From NCBI GenBank assembly GCA_964431075.1, contig CAYSID010000010.1, positions 1-35,998 of the forward strand: 35,998 nt of DNA, written 5' to 3'. Positions 33,349-35,998 of this stretch are shown here, piece by piece. Position 1 is the stretch's first letter; each line of letters starts with the position of its first letter. The notes under the pieces were generated by a model, which saw only the letters and a list, made by a program, of their open reading frames with translations, searched no databases and had not been told where the DNA came from. The DNA is from CAYHSW01 sp964431075 (lineage in GTDB: Bacteria; Patescibacteriota; Microgenomatia; JAMCZE01). The position numbers and the translations under genes were made by a program.

Positions 33349-34760
33349 AAAAAACATTTTTATTATTTCTGATAATTATCTTGGCTGCTATACTTCGAGT
33401 TTATAAGATTACGGAAAACCCTCCGTCACTCTATTGGGACGAAGTGGCCATCGGTTATAACGCTTACTCAATAAATCAAACCGGAAAAGACGAGTGGGGA
33501 ATCAGCTGGCCGACGCTCTTTCGGTCATATGATGACTACAAGCCGCCGGTCTACATCTATACTGTTGCTTTGTTTCAAAAAGTTATGGGTCCAACCGATC
33601 TCTCCGTTCGTTTACCATCAGCAATTGCAGGGATATTAACAGTAATATTTATATATTTTTTAACCAAAGAACTTTTTGGGACTCCTCACTATTCACTTCT
33701 CGCCGCTCTCTTACTATCCACTTCCATGTGGCACATTCAGTTTTCCCGGGCGGGCTTTGAAGCGAATTTGGCGCTTATGTTCGTGGTTCTTGCCGTTTGG
33801 CTTTTTCTTATGGCCATTCGTGAAAACATAAAATTGTTATTTTTAAGTTTGTTAAGTTTTATTTTATCCGTTGCTTCTTATGCCAATGCCAAACTTTTTG
33901 TTCCTCCGTTTCTTTTAATTTTAATGGTTTTAAATGCAGAAACTTTAAAAAAAAATTTTAAGCAGGTCTTGATGATATTTGCTATTTCAGCGATATTTTT
34001 TATTCCTGTTTTGCCGATTTATTTTTCCAAAGAGGGGAATTTGCGTGCCGCGTCCGAAAGTATTTTAACCCAAGAGGGGAATTTGTGGGTAAATTTTCAA
34101 AAAAATTACTTGGGTAATTTTAGTTTTGATTATTTATTTTTTCATGGGGACCAGGCCGGCCGGCACTCCGTTAAAAAATTAGGAGAATTATATCTGTGGC
34201 AGCTCCCATTTTTTCTGATTGGAGCTTACCAATTAATCAGAGAGAAAAATAAATTTTCGCTATTAATTTTTGCCTGGCTGTTGCTGGCAGCTCTTCCTCC
34301 GGCATTAACCAAGGTCTCTCCTCACGCGCTTCGGGGATTATTAATGGTTATCCCGTTGCAAATAATTATTGCCGTGGGACTTTTGCGATTTTGGAAACTG
34401 GCTATTCCCTTTGCCCTCTTCTCTTTGCTTTTGTACCTGCATATTTATTATGTCCATTATCCCAAGGCTTATTCCGCCGACTGGCAGGACGGTTTTGAAG
34501 CGACAATCAGCTATCTAAAAACCGTGGTCAATGATTATGACGACATATATATCCATGAAAGCATACCGGAAGAATATTTGAAGTGGTACCGGTTTTCCGG
34601 GTATTCTTATTACAATTTGGCTAACATGCCGGTTAGGAAAAATCCGGATAAAAAAGTTCTGATTGTCGCCCCTCCCTATATGGTTTCAAAAGACACAAAC
34701 GTCAAAAAAGAAATTAGGATGTACGGAGGAGACGCGGTTTTTAAAATCTATGAGTTATAG
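33345..34760 (+). CDS. GT39 (PMT/ArnT-like) membrane glycosyltransferase
   Basis: 471 residues from a GTG overlapping the previous stop (GTGA). NPPSLYWDEVAIGYNAYS gives the D32-E33 pair; YDDYKPPVYIYT, VRLPSAIAG and STSMWHIQFSRAGFEANL follow. It is a close paralogue of its upstream neighbour; the helices and C-terminal soluble domain (from about 385) align along the full length. Expected role: sugar transfer from polyprenyl phosphate to an extracytoplasmic acceptor. The end overlaps the next small gene by 11 bases. Confidence 0.9.
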   Translation: MKKTFLLFLIIILAAILRVYKITENPPSLYWDEVAIGYNAYSINQTGKDEWGISWPTLFRSYDDYKPPVYIYTVALFQKVMGPTDLSVRLPSAIAGILTVIFIYFLTKELFGTPHYSLLAALLLSTSMWHIQFSRAGFEANLALMFVVLAVWLFLMAIRENIKLLFLSLLSFILSVASYANAKLFVPPFLLILMVLNAETLKKNFKQVLMIFAISAIFFIPVLPIYFSKEGNLRAASESILTQEGNLWVNFQKNYLGNFSFDYLFFHGDQAGRHSVKKLGELYLWQLPFFLIGAYQLIREKNKFSLLIFAWLLLAALPPALTKVSPHALRGLLMVIPLQIIIAVGLLRFWKLAIPFALFSLLLYLHIYYVHYPKAYSADWQDGFEATISYLKTVVNDYDDIYIHESIPEEYLKWYRFSGYSYYNLANMPVRKNPDKKVLIVAPPYMVSKDTNVKKEIRMYGGDAVFKIYEL

Positions 34761-35145
34761 TTTTACTTGCACCGTGTCTAGAATTTTATTAGATCTTCCT
34801 CACCAAGTTTGGGAGGCAGGAGCGGCTGATCCTGCCGGCCAGATCTTTATTACCCGGATGTTTCACAATAAAATCGGTTTTTTATTCAATAATTTTTTGC
34901 GGTGCTACCTGTCCTATTATAATTTTGAAAGTATTTTAATTACGATCTTATTTTTTACCGGGGCTTATTATATTTTTTGCCGGCGCTCAAAATTACTAAT
35001 AGTTTTACTGATTTTTCCTGTCCCCGCTTTACTGGAAATTTTTCCGGTTATTGTCAGAGGGATTATTTTATCGTCGGGATATATAATAGTCGGAAACTAT
35101 GGTTTATTTAATCTTTTTTCTCGCCTTCGTTTTAAGAATTTTTAA
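34750..35145 (+). CDS. Small membrane protein resembling a central GT39 segment
   Basis: 131 residues from the ATG overlapping the previous stop. The N-terminal ~60 residues are polar: AGAADPAGQIFITRMFHNKIG, then FLRCYLSYYNFES. Three helices follow. The pattern H-N-K/R, aromatic, ...Y...F resembles IHNRRIVWAGKFIKHYTDHF in the next GT39 gene, the loop before the GD motif. It may be a detached segment of a GT39 gene or an accessory subunit. Its last 47 bases overlap the next gene in another frame. The family is not recognised. Confidence 0.55.
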   Translation: MSYSFTCTVSRILLDLPHQVWEAGAADPAGQIFITRMFHNKIGFLFNNFLRCYLSYYNFESILITILFFTGAYYIFCRRSKLLIVLLIFPVPALLEIFPVIVRGIILSSGYIIVGNYGLFNLFSRLRFKNF

Positions 35146-35998
35146 ATTAGGCGACGTTCCGGCAAGTTTATACTGGGATGAAGCCAGCTTGGGATATAAT
35201 GCCTTCTCAATTGCGACAACACTGCACGATGAACATGGAGAGTTATTACCGTTTCAGCGCTTTATGGCTTTTGGGGATTACAAACCCCCCGGTTATATTT
35301 ACGCCGCGGCGGCTTCTATAAAACTTTTTGGATTATCTGAATTTTCCATTAGATTCCCCTCGGCATTAGCGGGGGCATTTCTAGCTTTGGTGGCATATTT
35401 CCTAACAAAAGATCTGTTCAAAAATAGAACAATAGCAGTAATTTCCGCGGGTTTAGTTGCCATTTCTCCGTGGAGTTTGCAAATGAGCCGGGGGGGATTT
35501 GAAGGTAATTTAGCCACCCTTTTTTCCGGTTTGGGAATTTTACTTTTCGTTAAGGCGGTAAATCAAAAAAAGATTATTTACTATTTTCTGTCGTCCTTAT
35601 TCTTAATTCTCTCGATGTACACTTTCAATTCACATCGGGTTTTTGCCCCGTTAATTACTGCGGCTTTATGTTTAATTTATCTTAAAGAACTACTAATTCA
35701 AAAACGTAATTTTCTTTTATTTCTTGGATCTTGTTTCCTCTTTCTTTTACCGTTAGTCCCGTATTTTTTAACAAAGGAAAGTCGGTTGCGGTTTCAGGAG
35801 GTTTCTTGGATTAACGAACTGACGCCTATAGAACTGTCAAATGCCCGGATTTCCACGGATAATGATTCTTTTTTGGCGAAGGTAATTCACAACAGAAGAA
35901 TTGTTTGGGCAGGAAAATTTATAAAACACTACACCGATCATTTTAAACCTGACTTTCTATTTTTTACCGGGGATGTTAACGAACGCCTGTCAACGAGA
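35099..35998 (+). CDS. GT39 (PMT/ArnT-like) membrane glycosyltransferase, partial
   Basis: 300 codons, open at the right edge. ATG gives MVYLIFFLAFVLRIF, then LYWDEASLGYNAFS (D27-E28), FGDYKPPGYIYAA, IRFPSALAGAF, SPWSLQMSRGGFEGNL and FFTGDVNERLSTR. It is the third member of the tandem PMT-type series after the genes at 31780 and 33345, and is more diverged. The C-terminal half of the membrane part and any soluble domain lie beyond the window. It overlaps the small membrane protein upstream by 47 bases, an unusually long overlap for this region. Confidence 0.88.
   Translation, partial: MVYLIFFLAFVLRIFKLGDVPASLYWDEASLGYNAFSIATTLHDEHGELLPFQRFMAFGDYKPPGYIYAAAASIKLFGLSEFSIRFPSALAGAFLALVAYFLTKDLFKNRTIAVISAGLVAISPWSLQMSRGGFEGNLATLFSGLGILLFVKAVNQKKIIYYFLSSLFLILSMYTFNSHRVFAPLITAALCLIYLKELLIQKRNFLLFLGSCFLFLLPLVPYFLTKESRLRFQEVSWINELTPIELSNARISTDNDSFLAKVIHNRRIVWAGKFIKHYTDHFKPDFLFFTGDVNERLSTR

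Noticed and set aside
34663..34749. Upstream extension of the small membrane protein
   Set aside because: These codons overlap the conserved C-terminus of the GT39 gene; the ATG at 34750 gives a normal operon overlap.

Overview
The window looks like part of a genome from the Candidate Phyla Radiation, probably Microgenomates or a close relative. This is inferred from gene content and sequence style: very dense genes with 4-bp ATGA overlaps, many polytopic GT-C and YfhO-type proteins, PTPS-related membrane proteins, a standalone sortase and a CAP-domain protein, with no LPS genes. TGA is an ordinary stop, so this is not a UGA-recoding lineage. I see no rRNA, tRNA, CRISPR array or transposase gene.

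Layout. 1-1.2 kb: the end of a minus-strand gene for a Tat-signal protein, a minus-strand NYN/PIN-like nuclease, and two compact regulatory arrangements (a promoter-terminator unit at 454-528 and an attenuator-like leader at 1042-1159). 1.2-2.9 kb: a plus-strand set of sortase, CAP protein and small membrane protein. 3.0-4.6 kb: a compositionally different B12/radical SAM gene followed by decayed gene fragments. 4.6-6.2 kb: a minus-strand operon in which a RhuM-Fic protein overlaps trmD. 6.3-36 kb: a long envelope glycosylation region. It holds five polyprenol-phosphate or WaaE-type GT2 enzymes, a GT2-GtrA fusion, a WbbL-type GT2, a GT4, nine intact or partial GT-C/GT39-like membrane transferases, two PTPS-related membrane proteins, two YfhO-like proteins plus one YfhO pseudogene, a methyltransferase, a MOP flippase and a HIT-family protein. 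The likely logic is that Dpm1-like GT2s charge polyprenyl phosphate with sugars, GtrA and the flippase move lipid-linked donors across the membrane, and GT-C/YfhO proteins transfer the sugars outside the cell. Substrates cannot be read from the sequence.

The most unusual signal is a set of short palindromic elements sitting inside reading frames. One 28-bp family has three copies in three different membrane-protein genes. A 23-bp family has two copies, one inside the HIT gene. Two dyads share a GCACGTGC core. A GTCATTGCG...GCAATC repeat supplies the stop codon of a YfhO gene. They resemble in concept the Rickettsia palindromic elements that insert in frame into genes. A second signal is a recurring promoter design: a -10 box exactly six bases before the start codon, which predicts leaderless mRNAs.

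There is an assembly defect at 9218-9271 (10 N followed by 44 C) that breaks one GT39 gene. Both ends of the window cut genes.
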